This document shows positions 9,536 through 18,435 of a stretch of DNA of 64,000 nt, piece by piece (position 1 is the stretch's first letter; each line of letters opens with the position of its first letter). Origin of the DNA: Moritella sp. 24 (GTDB lineage Bacteria > Pseudomonadota > Gammaproteobacteria > Enterobacterales > Moritellaceae). The position numbers and the translations under genes were made by a program. The notes beneath the pieces were generated by a model. The model had not been told where the DNA came from and searched no databases. It worked only from the letters and a program-made list of their open reading frames with translations. The DNA lies in contig NZ_CP056123.1 of NCBI RefSeq assembly GCF_018219155.1, forward strand, positions 3,357,505-3,421,504. Direction: 5' to 3'.

Positions 9536-9865
9536 TTAATTAGCTGCTATCACCATGATCATGCGTTCTATATGAGCAAGCGTTATATCCCCCATTTGCT
9601 CAGGGTCAGCGAGCGCATAGATGTACCCCTCAATAGCGCTATAATCAAGTTCGTCACGACACTCAATAAAATTAGCCCATAGCTCTAAATCGTCAGCTGT
9701 TATATCGCCTATCACATATTTATTTAATACATATTGCAACTCAGGTACTCCGACTTTAATAACCTTAAAATCCGGTTCCCTGCCATATTTAGCCAACGCC
9801 ATCACGGCTTCATTTCGTTGTTCACCAAACGCTATTATTTGTTGCAGTGCCAGCTTTCTATTCAT
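9536..9865 (-). CDS. Hypothetical small helical protein
   Basis: 109 residues from the ATG at 9863-9865; a TTG two codons upstream gives the longest frame, and neither has a strong ribosome-binding site. The sequence is acidic and mostly helical (LALQQIIAFGEQRNEAVMAL, LQYVLNKYVIGDITADDLEL, ADPEQMGDITLAHIERMIMV), with no signal peptide or membrane segment. The spacing of LEL-W-ANFIECRDEL followed by a short C-terminal helix recalls small uncharacterised or immunity-like bacterial proteins, but I cannot name a family. It lies between lamB and the LruC gene as a single gene. Confidence 0.6.
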   Translation of the reverse strand: MNRKLALQQIIAFGEQRNEAVMALAKYGREPDFKVIKVGVPELQYVLNKYVIGDITADDLELWANFIECRDELDYSAIEGYIYALADPEQMGDITLAHIERMIMVIAAN

Positions 9866-10006
9866 TATCAATTTAAACCACTTCTGTCTTAAAAAATGAA
9901 ACTATACTCAATATTCTATCTATCATTTTAGCCTGCCTATCAAGTCATTATCTATACAAAAAAACAATATCACAACCTGATTAAAATGACTTAATAAGCG
10001 AGTTGT

Positions 10007-10065
10007 AACATTCGCAAAATGCGAAGAAATAATTGCAAAATGCGAATGTTGCATTTTCAAAATGC
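10007..10065 (+). promoter_or_regulatory. Nested palindromes upstream of the LruC/GEVED gene
   Basis: Three related palindromes in 59 bp: TTCGCAAAATGCGAA at 10011-10025, TTGCAAAATGCGAA at 10033-10046 and GCATTTTCAAAATGC at 10051-10065. The outer arms AACATTCGCA (10007-10016) and TGCGAATGTT (10041-10050) form a larger inverted repeat. The array lies 130-190 bp before the start at 10198 and looks like a multi-site operator; no known regulator is recognised. The rest of 9866-10197 is AT-rich with nothing else notable. Confidence 0.6.
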
Positions 10066-10197
10066 AAATATTTACACCATGAAAAAATAACATAATTGTA
10101 ACCATATGTTTCTTTTATATAAAAATACTGGCACAGAATATGCTATAACAAGTTACTAACTGAACTTAACAACTAATTCACAATCAAGGGACTGCTT

Positions 10198-12321
10198 ATG
10201 AATAGCAAGTATAAGACTCTATTGCTGATGTCTACCTTTCTTTATAGTTTGGACGCTGTATCGGCTCCTTTTGATGATTGCCCTACAGAAGCGTTTTTAT
10301 CCCAATACAAGAACGGTGCTACACATTACAAATCTGTTGACCTCAGCACAGGCTTAGTATCAACGCTGCAAACAGACGACGATTTAGGGGCTGATTCTAT
10401 TAATGCGATTGCTTTCAACAGCACTGACCATTATATCTATGGTTTTGACCGCAATAAACTAGCGCTAGTAAAGCTGGATAGTGACTTTAAAGCGACTGTA
10501 TTAAACTTTACTAATCCACCCAACAATAATTTCTATGTCGGTGACATTAAAGATAATAAATTTTATTTTTACCGCCGCTACCTTGGGCTCTATTACACTA
10601 ATTTAGACAGCAATGCTCCCGACTATCTCACCATAACAAAAGTCGTAGGATCGAATAAAACAATTAGAATTGCTGATTTTGCCTTTCATCCAACAGATGG
10701 CAATATATACGCGGTCGAAGGTAAAAGCGGGAAACTATATCAAATAGACCCAACGACAGGTGTTGCTACTAATGTAGCAAATACAGGCTTCACTTCACCA
10801 GGTAGTGCATTTGGTGCCGCTTATTTTGACTCTGCGGGTTATCTGTATTTCCTACGTAATAAAGACGGTAATATTTACCGTACAGACATAACCGACCCGA
10901 ATAATATTACCGGTGCATCAGTGTACTTTGCAAAAGCCGATGCGAGTAACAGTAATGATGGTGCTCGTTGTTCAGATGCGCCTGTTATATCAACCGATAC
11001 AGATTATGGTGATGCGCCAGATTCATACGGAACAAGCTTAGGTGTCAATGGTGCGAGACATCTCACCGACTACAGTAACTATATACTCGGCGACACAGTT
11101 GATGCAGAAAGTGACGCCAATTTATTCCCTAATTCAGATGACACGGATAACCTCTCTGATGAAGATGGTATTTTGTTTCAAACCGCACTCATTACAGGTT
11201 TAGATGCGCAAATAATGGCCATTATCAATGGCGGTCAGGAAAGTGCTTATTTCAACGGCTGGATTGATTGGAATCAAGACGGTGATTTTGAAGATGCCGG
11301 TGAACATGTATTTGATGACCTAAATTTAACGTCAGATCTACATAACCTGACGTTAACCGTGCCAGCAACCGCAGCGATCGGCAGCACATGGGCTCGATTC
11401 CGTCTCGGTGACCAAGACAACATAACAAGTACTGGTGGTTATGCAAATGGTGAAGTCGAAGATTATCCCGTTCAAGTGAGTAATGGTAATACGACAAGTG
11501 TCTACTATCCAAGTGAAGATGACTTTGTCACCCTTGCATATGAAGATCGCTGGCCGGAACGTGGAGATTACGATTTTAATGATGTCGTTATCTACTACCG
11601 AGTTGTGCAAACGATTAAAAATAATGAAGTATCTCGCGTTGATATCCAAGGTCAGTTAGTCAACTATGGCGCAACTTATTTCAACGGCTTTGCTGTGCAT
11701 CTACCAGGTATTCTACGCAGTAATGTGGATGAGAGTTCATTGCAAGTGAACTATAACTCTGTCGTATCTCCAACAACAGGGGTGCTAGAACTCTATCAAA
11801 CCGATGCTGTGGTCGTTGTGTCTGATAACTTAAAAAGTGCGTTTGTATCGTCTTGTGGGAATAAATATTTTAATACTGAATCGGGTTGTATGGGGAACAG
11901 CAGTTCTTTTACATTTGAAATAAAAATTCCGATGGTCACCCCTATTAACGTGGCGAGTATGCCTGCAATGCCATTAAATCCATTTATCTTTGCGACAGAA
12001 AACCGCAATCGAAATGACTTCTTTGGTGGACCTGTAGGACGAGATCTAGAAATTCACTTACCTGATATGCCAATAACAGATTTAGGTAGCACGGATTACT
12101 TCGGCCTTCTCGATGATGTTTCAAACCCACCAACAACGACATACAGGAATTCAAATAACTTACCTTGGGCAGTTGAAATTGGTAATACAGAATGGAAAGC
12201 GCCACTTGAATCAATAGATATCTCGTCAGCTTATCCAGAGTTCAATCTGTTTATTACCAGTGGCGGTACCTTTAATGAATTTTGGTTTGATAATCCAGTT
12301 TTCCACAGAATCGTCGATTAG
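10198..12321 (+). CDS. Secreted LruC-domain protein with GEVED domain
   Basis: 707 residues with a signal peptide ending SLDAVSA. Residues ~40-265 look like a propeller-type domain (DSINAIAFNSTDHYIYGFD, DFAFHPTDGNIYAVEGKSGK). Residues ~270-425 are a GEVED domain, opening DYGDAPDSYGT and closing YANGEVEDYPVQV. The last ~270 residues are a LruC domain (VTLAYEDRWPERGDYDFNDV). LruC-type proteins are exported surface or periplasmic proteins of unclear role; the Asp-rich loops (DWNQDGDFEDAGEH) suggest calcium binding. Overlaps nothing, and is followed nine bases later by a small lipoprotein gene, so the two form an operon. Confidence 0.85.
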   Translation: MNSKYKTLLLMSTFLYSLDAVSAPFDDCPTEAFLSQYKNGATHYKSVDLSTGLVSTLQTDDDLGADSINAIAFNSTDHYIYGFDRNKLALVKLDSDFKATVLNFTNPPNNNFYVGDIKDNKFYFYRRYLGLYYTNLDSNAPDYLTITKVVGSNKTIRIADFAFHPTDGNIYAVEGKSGKLYQIDPTTGVATNVANTGFTSPGSAFGAAYFDSAGYLYFLRNKDGNIYRTDITDPNNITGASVYFAKADASNSNDGARCSDAPVISTDTDYGDAPDSYGTSLGVNGARHLTDYSNYILGDTVDAESDANLFPNSDDTDNLSDEDGILFQTALITGLDAQIMAIINGGQESAYFNGWIDWNQDGDFEDAGEHVFDDLNLTSDLHNLTLTVPATAAIGSTWARFRLGDQDNITSTGGYANGEVEDYPVQVSNGNTTSVYYPSEDDFVTLAYEDRWPERGDYDFNDVVIYYRVVQTIKNNEVSRVDIQGQLVNYGATYFNGFAVHLPGILRSNVDESSLQVNYNSVVSPTTGVLELYQTDAVVVVSDNLKSAFVSSCGNKYFNTESGCMGNSSSFTFEIKIPMVTPINVASMPAMPLNPFIFATENRNRNDFFGGPVGRDLEIHLPDMPITDLGSTDYFGLLDDVSNPPTTTYRNSNNLPWAVEIGNTEWKAPLESIDISSAYPEFNLFITSGGTFNEFWFDNPVFHRIVD

Positions 12322-12330
12322 GAGCAGAAC

Positions 12331-12822
12331 ATGAAATTTATTCAAACACTCATACTTTGTAATATTGTCTTCATTTCAGCTTGTGGCGGAAGTGACTCGC
12401 CGTCGGGCAATGTGTCCGTACCTGCAATTGACGGCCCAAAACAAGCACTAGAAGTTAATGAAGATAGCTTTATTACAGCAGAAGGAAGTAATAATAAAGT
12501 GACTGATATTGAAGCGCCTGTAGACCACAATTTTACAGCAGCGAAACAACAACAAATAACGATAACATCACAAGGAAAGGATTCATGCCATATCAATATA
12601 TACACTCGATACAACAAAGCTGGGGGGAATAAATTCGCACCTTCAGCAGGAAGTCGTGTAGTCCAAATATATTCAGAGCAATGCGAATACTCCGGCGCAG
12701 TGTTCTTATTAAACCAACAACGAAAATTATTAATTGAGGTTATCAATTTAAATATCGAAGACACAACGAGTTATTATGAAGAAACAGTTCAAAATAGCCC
12801 GATTGAATTAGCAATTAATTAA
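12331..12822 (+). CDS. Small hypothetical lipoprotein
   Basis: 163 residues with a lipoprotein signal MKFIQTLILCNIVFISACGG (lipobox FISAC). After a Ser/Gly/Pro linker comes a beta-rich domain with two further cysteines (DSCHINIYTRYNKAG, YSEQCEYSG) that could form a disulfide. Its ATG is nine bases after the LruC gene stop, with GGAG upstream, so co-translation is likely. The partner relation to the LruC protein is inferred from operon structure only. No family recognised. Confidence 0.75.
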   Translation: MKFIQTLILCNIVFISACGGSDSPSGNVSVPAIDGPKQALEVNEDSFITAEGSNNKVTDIEAPVDHNFTAAKQQQITITSQGKDSCHINIYTRYNKAGGNKFAPSAGSRVVQIYSEQCEYSGAVFLLNQQRKLLIEVINLNIEDTTSYYEETVQNSPIELAIN

Positions 12823-12885
12823 TACTCTCTCAAAGTATATTGCGACTTCAACGTATAGCACTCTCAAAGATTACTCCAAACTTGA

Positions 12886-12918
12886 AGCCACCATACAATA
12901 TCTATTGTTGGTGGTTTT
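12886..12918 (+). terminator. Terminator of the LruC-lipoprotein operon
   Basis: Imperfect stem AGCCACCATACAATA against TATTGTTGGTGGTT with a minimal loop, then TTTTCT. It lies 64 bp after the lipoprotein stop. The remainder of the gap, 12919-13156, shows no gene; it must hold the promoter of the next gene. Confidence 0.75.
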
Positions 12919-13156
12919 CTCATTTAACCTTCCCTTATTCATTTTATAAATAACCTCTATTTCATCATTAAACACAATGAAATATAAAGGTGTTTAACGA
13001 TATTCTTTTATCACCCATATTCTGTCGAAATAAGAACAATTTAAACAAATCTGCAACATTGTCATGTCACTATCCCTTTTGAAATACATCGCTGACAAAT
13101 ATCAATTAGCTCGGCACCACGGTTATAAAAATAGGTTATTTTTAGGGAATAAAATA

Positions 13157-15985
13157 ATGACTATGAAAACATGCCTTGGCTTACTCGTATCCGCAGTGAT
13201 ACTCAGTAACACGAGCACTGCAATGGCTGAAAGTAAACGAGTCGTCTATGCGGCTGCTGAATACGAAAAGTTAGTAACATCAGGAGAAATGACTCAAAAT
13301 AATGATGATTTTGATAATGATGAATATATTAAAAAATTAGACAGCTGGGGAATGAAACCAACTAATCTACCGCTGCCCTACAACCCTGCAGCTGACGAAT
13401 ATGACTCAGCCTACCAACCTTATACGTATGATATTATCTTTACTCATCATCAGGATTTACTCTACTCTTTACATCCCCGAAAATCGGATAATGGTCAAAA
13501 TACCCATACCTTTGCCCCTTACACCCGGATGCCAACGAGTAACTCGCCAGTGGAATTAACATCCAATGTTAAAACCAAAGATTTCAACAAAGACGATATG
13601 GTTGTATTTGATACAGTAATGGGCGATCTTGATGGTGATAACCAAGAAGAGATAATCAATGTCTTTTACGAGAATTCAGATACTTATGGAAAACGTCTAC
13701 AAGTAAATATAGTGGCAGTAAAAGATAGCACACGCGGTAATAACTTCACTGGTGACAATCAACTGCTTACAAATACTCGCACGCTGTATACCACGAATAA
13801 ATCTCCAAAACTGAACGGAAAGTTAAAATATGCTAACACCTGCTCTTGGATCCAAACGGAAACAGCAGATACCGACGGTGACTTAATTGATGATGTTCTT
13901 GTTACTCAATTTTGTGGTGAAGTAAAGATATGGCGAGCGATTGATGGTAATGCTTATAAATATGGTTACGAACTCGCAGAAGATATAAGCCGAAATACCA
14001 CTGATATTGAGAAAGTATCTCTGGCCACTGGTGATATCGACGGTGATAACCGCGATGAACTTGTCGTGACCTATTCTTTTCAAGATCAAGATGATGTAAA
14101 TACGCCGACACCGTATATACGCGCATACAACCTTAATCCAAACGGAACTGTTGCCAATTACTACACACGTAAATTAGAAAATATATATTACGGCAACCAT
14201 GTCAATGAACGCGTACAGGTAAACCCAACAGCGGTGACTATTGCAAACATCGACCTCGATCCTCTTAATGAGATCGTGATTGGTGGTGGCCCTTGGAATC
14301 TGCTTAATCTTGATACCAAAGAATGGGATCAACTAGCTGTCGTGTATTGGGACCCATCAAATTCAGCTTCCGACCCCTTTGCAGGTGGAGACTGGAGCGA
14401 GCAAACTTTCTTTTTCACCGCAGATAAAGGCAACTGGAATTACTCTCGTCAAACATACCCAGAGATCACAACCTGGGACCCATTTGGCTGGACTAAAGGC
14501 GAACTTATCGTGTATGGAGGACATGTTCTACAATATAACTGGGGCGAGGATGAACCTGGTGCACATAAATTCCTGCATATGGTAGACACAAATATCTTCC
14601 GCTGGGCGAATCAACTATCGTCCGGCTCAACCTTTAAATTTGCCAGCTTTGCTGTAGGTAATTTCACACTACGTCAAGAAGAGGAAATCGAAGGCGCCGA
14701 CGGTGACACTGAAGCTGACATTACCGATGATGAACGTGAAGAACTATTTGTCATGCCTTATCAAGTGACACAAGATAAACCAGACAATGAGCGTCGCTTC
14801 CATTCCGGCAATGCTTTCTCGCATGTACTCAGTGTCTCAGATGAAATGATGGATGAAGTCGGAAACTTCCCAATCAATCTGACCAAAAACAACATAAACC
14901 TGTTTGACGCATCCAAGTTATACGCTAGTGACGGCAGCAATGACGACTTTACCATTGAGTCTCAAGACTACATGTCAAACTACCCACGCCCAGTAATGGG
15001 GGATTTTTTAGGACAACGACTTAAATTGAGTTACCTTGGCGAAGACCAACATTATGTCGCGTTTTCAGATCCTATCATTTATGGTGCGATGGCTTACCCT
15101 CCTTTCTATACTGGGTCAATTCACGGTGATGATACCAAGATATCAATTGCCTATACCGGAACGAAAGGTGACGGTAGTGGCAGTGGTAGCGGTAGTTCAT
15201 TTCAATATAAAGGAGGCCTAAAAGTGAAGTTTGAACTATTTGGTCTTGGTGCCGAAGTCGCTTTCAAAGGCATGTTAAAAGGTTCTCAAATGCGGGTTCA
15301 AGACAATTACACTTATACAACAGGTACACATACCATCGATTTTGGTCTTGTTGATGATGCGTTGCTAATGAGTCTAACCCCTTATGACATATATAAATAT
15401 GAAATTATTGGTGCACCAGATCTCGATGTCATTGGTGAGACAATGGAGGTTTATACGCCACGTCGACCAATATTACATGTCATGGGTATTAATCGATATA
15501 ATGAAAGTATTGCAGAAGAGGAATCTTTCAAACGTTTTAATCGTAATGATTATTTCCAGCATACCATTGGCGTACCATCGACCTACCCACCCTTCGAGAA
15601 GTTTTCCGACATGTGGATGAATGAAGAACCCGTGATATGGGCTGATGAAAATGGCGCCAACTTTGAAGACAGTGGCCATGAACTTAGCATTATCCAAGGT
15701 AAACAGAGTACCAATACGTTTAGCCTTACAGGCGGCACTGGCGCAGAGTTGAATACAGTGCTAGGTGTTGTCGCTATCGATATTCGTCACATGAAAGATG
15801 TCGCTAAAAATGTCTACACCACACACGAAGAATCAACTGAAATATCAGCTTATGTGCCCAAACGTGACGTAGAAGAAAGAGATGCTCTGGATTCTTATAA
15901 CTGGGGGATTTATGCTTACCCTCAGAAGGTTGAAAATGTTGATACTGATATGGATTTATTAATTATCGATTACTGGTATCACTAA
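13157..15985 (+). CDS. Large exported FG-GAP/VCBS-repeat protein
   Basis: 942 residues from the ATG at 13157, chosen because GGGA lies upstream and a signal peptide (KTCLGLLVSAVILSNTSTAMA) begins there; the longest frame adds 31 residues before it. Residues ~150-420 carry FG-GAP-type calcium loops: DLDGDNQEEI, DTDGDLIDDV, DIDGDNRDEL, DLDPLNEIVI. A Gly-Ser linker (GDGSGSGSGSS, about 675) leads into a glycine-rich amphipathic stretch (KVKFELFGLGAEVAFKGML) and a ~250-residue C-terminal region I do not recognise. Single gene with its own terminator. Secreted or cell-surface; adhesion or a toxin-like role are both possible. Confidence 0.8.
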   Translation: MTMKTCLGLLVSAVILSNTSTAMAESKRVVYAAAEYEKLVTSGEMTQNNDDFDNDEYIKKLDSWGMKPTNLPLPYNPAADEYDSAYQPYTYDIIFTHHQDLLYSLHPRKSDNGQNTHTFAPYTRMPTSNSPVELTSNVKTKDFNKDDMVVFDTVMGDLDGDNQEEIINVFYENSDTYGKRLQVNIVAVKDSTRGNNFTGDNQLLTNTRTLYTTNKSPKLNGKLKYANTCSWIQTETADTDGDLIDDVLVTQFCGEVKIWRAIDGNAYKYGYELAEDISRNTTDIEKVSLATGDIDGDNRDELVVTYSFQDQDDVNTPTPYIRAYNLNPNGTVANYYTRKLENIYYGNHVNERVQVNPTAVTIANIDLDPLNEIVIGGGPWNLLNLDTKEWDQLAVVYWDPSNSASDPFAGGDWSEQTFFFTADKGNWNYSRQTYPEITTWDPFGWTKGELIVYGGHVLQYNWGEDEPGAHKFLHMVDTNIFRWANQLSSGSTFKFASFAVGNFTLRQEEEIEGADGDTEADITDDEREELFVMPYQVTQDKPDNERRFHSGNAFSHVLSVSDEMMDEVGNFPINLTKNNINLFDASKLYASDGSNDDFTIESQDYMSNYPRPVMGDFLGQRLKLSYLGEDQHYVAFSDPIIYGAMAYPPFYTGSIHGDDTKISIAYTGTKGDGSGSGSGSSFQYKGGLKVKFELFGLGAEVAFKGMLKGSQMRVQDNYTYTTGTHTIDFGLVDDALLMSLTPYDIYKYEIIGAPDLDVIGETMEVYTPRRPILHVMGINRYNESIAEEESFKRFNRNDYFQHTIGVPSTYPPFEKFSDMWMNEEPVIWADENGANFEDSGHELSIIQGKQSTNTFSLTGGTGAELNTVLGVVAIDIRHMKDVAKNVYTTHEESTEISAYVPKRDVEERDALDSYNWGIYAYPQKVENVDTDMDLLIIDYWYH

Positions 15986-16033
15986 AAGTTAACCAACATA
16001 ATATCTAACGGTAGAAACAATTTTAATAATACC

Positions 16034-16080
16034 AACAAGTCGCAGCTAGAAAATAACACCTTCGGCCGCGACTTGTTATT
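16034..16080 (+). terminator. Terminator of the FG-GAP gene
   Basis: AACAAGTCGC (16034-16043) pairs with GCGACTTGTT (16068-16077), followed by ATTTCC. An alternative inner pairing AATAACA/TGTTATT overlaps it, so two folds compete. It lies 48 bp after the stop codon. Confidence 0.7.
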
Positions 16081-16184
16081 TCCATTCAAAAATACCTCAA
16101 TCCAGCTACTATCACATTTTACTTCCCTGAATCACCCGCAAACACATATAATGATCCTGATTCACTCATCCACAGGTCACTTAA

Positions 16185-17606
16185 ATGCGTTTAACCATAT
16201 TCCATAAATTGTTTATCTCATTAATGCTCATCAGCATGCTGATGATGGTTGGCATGGCATTACTGATCAACAATAGTTTTCAAAATGGTTTTCAAAGTTA
16301 CCTGAATCAAAGTGAAATAGAACGAATTGAAAGCATGGCTGAAAATATCAGTGAATATTATTCACCCAAGAAAGGTTGGCGAAAACTACAACAGCAACCC
16401 GAATTATGGGACAAACTATTAAGAAATATTGGAGAGCACCCAAGAAAGCCAAAAGATTTTTCTGAAATGGCCTCAAGAAAAACCAGATCCAATTACAATC
16501 GACTTGAATCCCGTCTTAATTTATTAGATAACAGCGGTAGGTCTATTATTGGCAACCGTAAAAATTTAAACCGCTTACATGCCAACATACAAGTTACTAA
16601 GGTTGCGATAACCCAGAATGGGCAAAAAATCGGTTGGTTATCCATTCTCCAAAGAGAAAATATTAAAGGCCATTTAGCAGAGCGTTTTTTACGTCAACAA
16701 CTCGATAATTTTTATTGGATCGCGGCTTGGGCAGCATTATTTTCATTTATCGTTGCCGCCTTATTAGTACGTCATTTTTTAAAACCATTAACAAGTTTAC
16801 ACGAGGCGGCTAAGTCATTATCCAATGGTAATTTTGATTATCAAATTGAAGTGAAAAGTAAGGATGAACTGGCTGAATTATCTTTGGCGTTTAACCTACT
16901 CACCACAACACTTAAATCACAAAAGTTATCACGTGAGCAATGGCTATCAGATATTTCTCACGAACTACGCACCCCTATTGCCGTTTTACTTAGTGAGATA
17001 GAAGCGATTGAAGATGGTATTCGTCAGCCTGAGCCTAAATACATTAAATCATTACATAGCCAAGTAATCACCCTCACCCGCTTAGTCGATGACTTATACT
17101 CATTGTCACAATCTGACAGTGGCGTATTAATCGACACATCACACACAGTTGATATCACCAATATCATTAACAATATTTCGAATCAAAATGAAGTTCGCTT
17201 AGCCGATAAACACATTGCGATAGAACGTTTATACAATCATAACCAGCCAGCATTATTAAACGCCGATGCCAAATCACTGGCTCAACTAATCGGAAACCTA
17301 TTTGAAAATAGCTATCGCTACACCAATCAAGATGGCGTAATACAAATTAATTTACAGCAAACAAACGACAATATTTTACTCACGATTGAAGACAGTGCGC
17401 CAGCCGTGCCCGACGAAGCACTACCCAAACTATTCGAACGTTTATACCGTGTCGATAAATCTCGCAGCCGTGCCAATGGCGGTTCAGGACTCGGTTTATC
17501 TATTTGCCAAAATATCGTCAATATGCACAATGGCCATATTAGCGCGCAACATTCTCCACTTGGTGGACTTAAAATAACCATCTCACTCCCGACTAAGGAC
17601 AGCTAA
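16185..17606 (+). CDS. baeS: BaeS-like sensor histidine kinase
   Basis: 473 residues. Transmembrane helix ~9-29, a ~140-residue periplasmic sensor, second helix ~175-195 (WAALFSFIVAALLV), HAMP ~196-248, HisKA with ISHELRTP (phospho-acceptor His259), and HATPase motifs NLFENSYRYT (N box), DSAPAVP (G1) and GSGLGLSI (G2). It should autophosphorylate and pass phosphate to the regulator that starts four bases after its stop. BaeS identity rests on the partner being BaeR-like; BaeS senses envelope stress in E. coli. The periplasmic part is basic and Arg/Lys rich, so the ligand may differ. Confidence 0.85.
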   Translation: MRLTIFHKLFISLMLISMLMMVGMALLINNSFQNGFQSYLNQSEIERIESMAENISEYYSPKKGWRKLQQQPELWDKLLRNIGEHPRKPKDFSEMASRKTRSNYNRLESRLNLLDNSGRSIIGNRKNLNRLHANIQVTKVAITQNGQKIGWLSILQRENIKGHLAERFLRQQLDNFYWIAAWAALFSFIVAALLVRHFLKPLTSLHEAAKSLSNGNFDYQIEVKSKDELAELSLAFNLLTTTLKSQKLSREQWLSDISHELRTPIAVLLSEIEAIEDGIRQPEPKYIKSLHSQVITLTRLVDDLYSLSQSDSGVLIDTSHTVDITNIINNISNQNEVRLADKHIAIERLYNHNQPALLNADAKSLAQLIGNLFENSYRYTNQDGVIQINLQQTNDNILLTIEDSAPAVPDEALPKLFERLYRVDKSRSRANGGSGLGLSICQNIVNMHNGHISAQHSPLGGLKITISLPTKDS

Positions 17607-17609
17607 TCC

Positions 17610-18290
17610 ATGACTATTTCAGCAAAAACGATTCTAGTGGTTGAAGATGAACCGTCACTGGCGATCGTATTGTGTGAATACCTCACGCAAGCCGGATTTC
17701 AGACTCACATTATTGATAATGGCCTTGAGGTTATTGACTGGGTGAAACAAAACACACCAGACCTGCTTATTCTCGATCTCATGCTTCCTCATCGTGATGG
17801 TTTGGATATCTACCGTGAATTACGTACTTTTAGCCAAGTACCTGTCGTCATGGCGACTGCACGCGTAGATGAAATTGATCGCTTATTAGGATTAGAATTA
17901 GGTGCGGATGATTATATCTGTAAGCCTTACAGCCCTCGTGAAGTCGTCGCACGTATCAAAAATGTATTGCGCCGAACCGTCGAAGTATCGACACCACCGC
18001 AACATGGCCTCATCATTGATGATAAACAAATGAAGGTCACTTTTAATGAGCAGGCGTTAACATTAACACCCGCTGAGTTTCGTTTACTGAGCTTTTTTAA
18101 TCAGCACCCAGAACAGGTGTTTAATCGTGATCAACTCATGCAAAAAATATATGCCGATAACCGTTTAGTCACCGACCGTACCATTGACAGTCACATCAAA
18201 AACTTACGTAAAAAGTTGCAAGATGCCAATCCGAACAATGAATATATTAAATCTATTTATGGTGTTGGTTATCGATTTACACGAGCATAA
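17610..18290 (+). CDS. baeR: BaeR-like OmpR-family response regulator
   Basis: 226 residues. Receiver domain with acidic pair E12/D13, phospho-acceptor D56 (LLILDLMLP) and conserved K105. The stretch EIDRLLGLELGADDYICKPYSPREVVARIK is nearly diagnostic for BaeR. The C-terminal winged helix (about 125-226) has TVDRTIDSHIKNLRKK-like TDRTIDSHIKNLRKKL and ends YGVGYRFTRA. Start ATG lies four bases after the kinase stop. Probable target: the EF-hand gene immediately downstream, an inference from position only. Confidence 0.9.
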   Translation: MTISAKTILVVEDEPSLAIVLCEYLTQAGFQTHIIDNGLEVIDWVKQNTPDLLILDLMLPHRDGLDIYRELRTFSQVPVVMATARVDEIDRLLGLELGADDYICKPYSPREVVARIKNVLRRTVEVSTPPQHGLIIDDKQMKVTFNEQALTLTPAEFRLLSFFNQHPEQVFNRDQLMQKIYADNRLVTDRTIDSHIKNLRKKLQDANPNNEYIKSIYGVGYRFTRA

Positions 18291-18374
18291 TTGACTATTT
18301 TTTAATATAACGATGAATCTCCATATTTTCTCCATAATTCCTGCGCATTTGTTGCTTATAGTTACTCCATCAAC

Positions 18375-18399
18375 AGGTTAACTCACACAGAGTTAACCT
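18375..18399. terminator. Hairpin between baeR and the EF-hand gene
   Basis: Perfect 10-bp stem AGGTTAACTC/GAGTTAACCT with an ACACA loop, 85 bp after baeR and 37 bp before the next gene. No U tract follows on the plus strand, so it may be a weak terminator, an attenuator or an operator. Confidence 0.5.
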
Positions 18400-18435
18400 T
18401 GTATGTCCTAACAACAGCAACAAAGTGAGCTTATC

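Noticed and set aside
10001-10070. CRISPR-like repeats upstream of the LruC gene
   Set aside because: Only three short, unequal palindromes without unique spacers of constant length; an operator array fits better.
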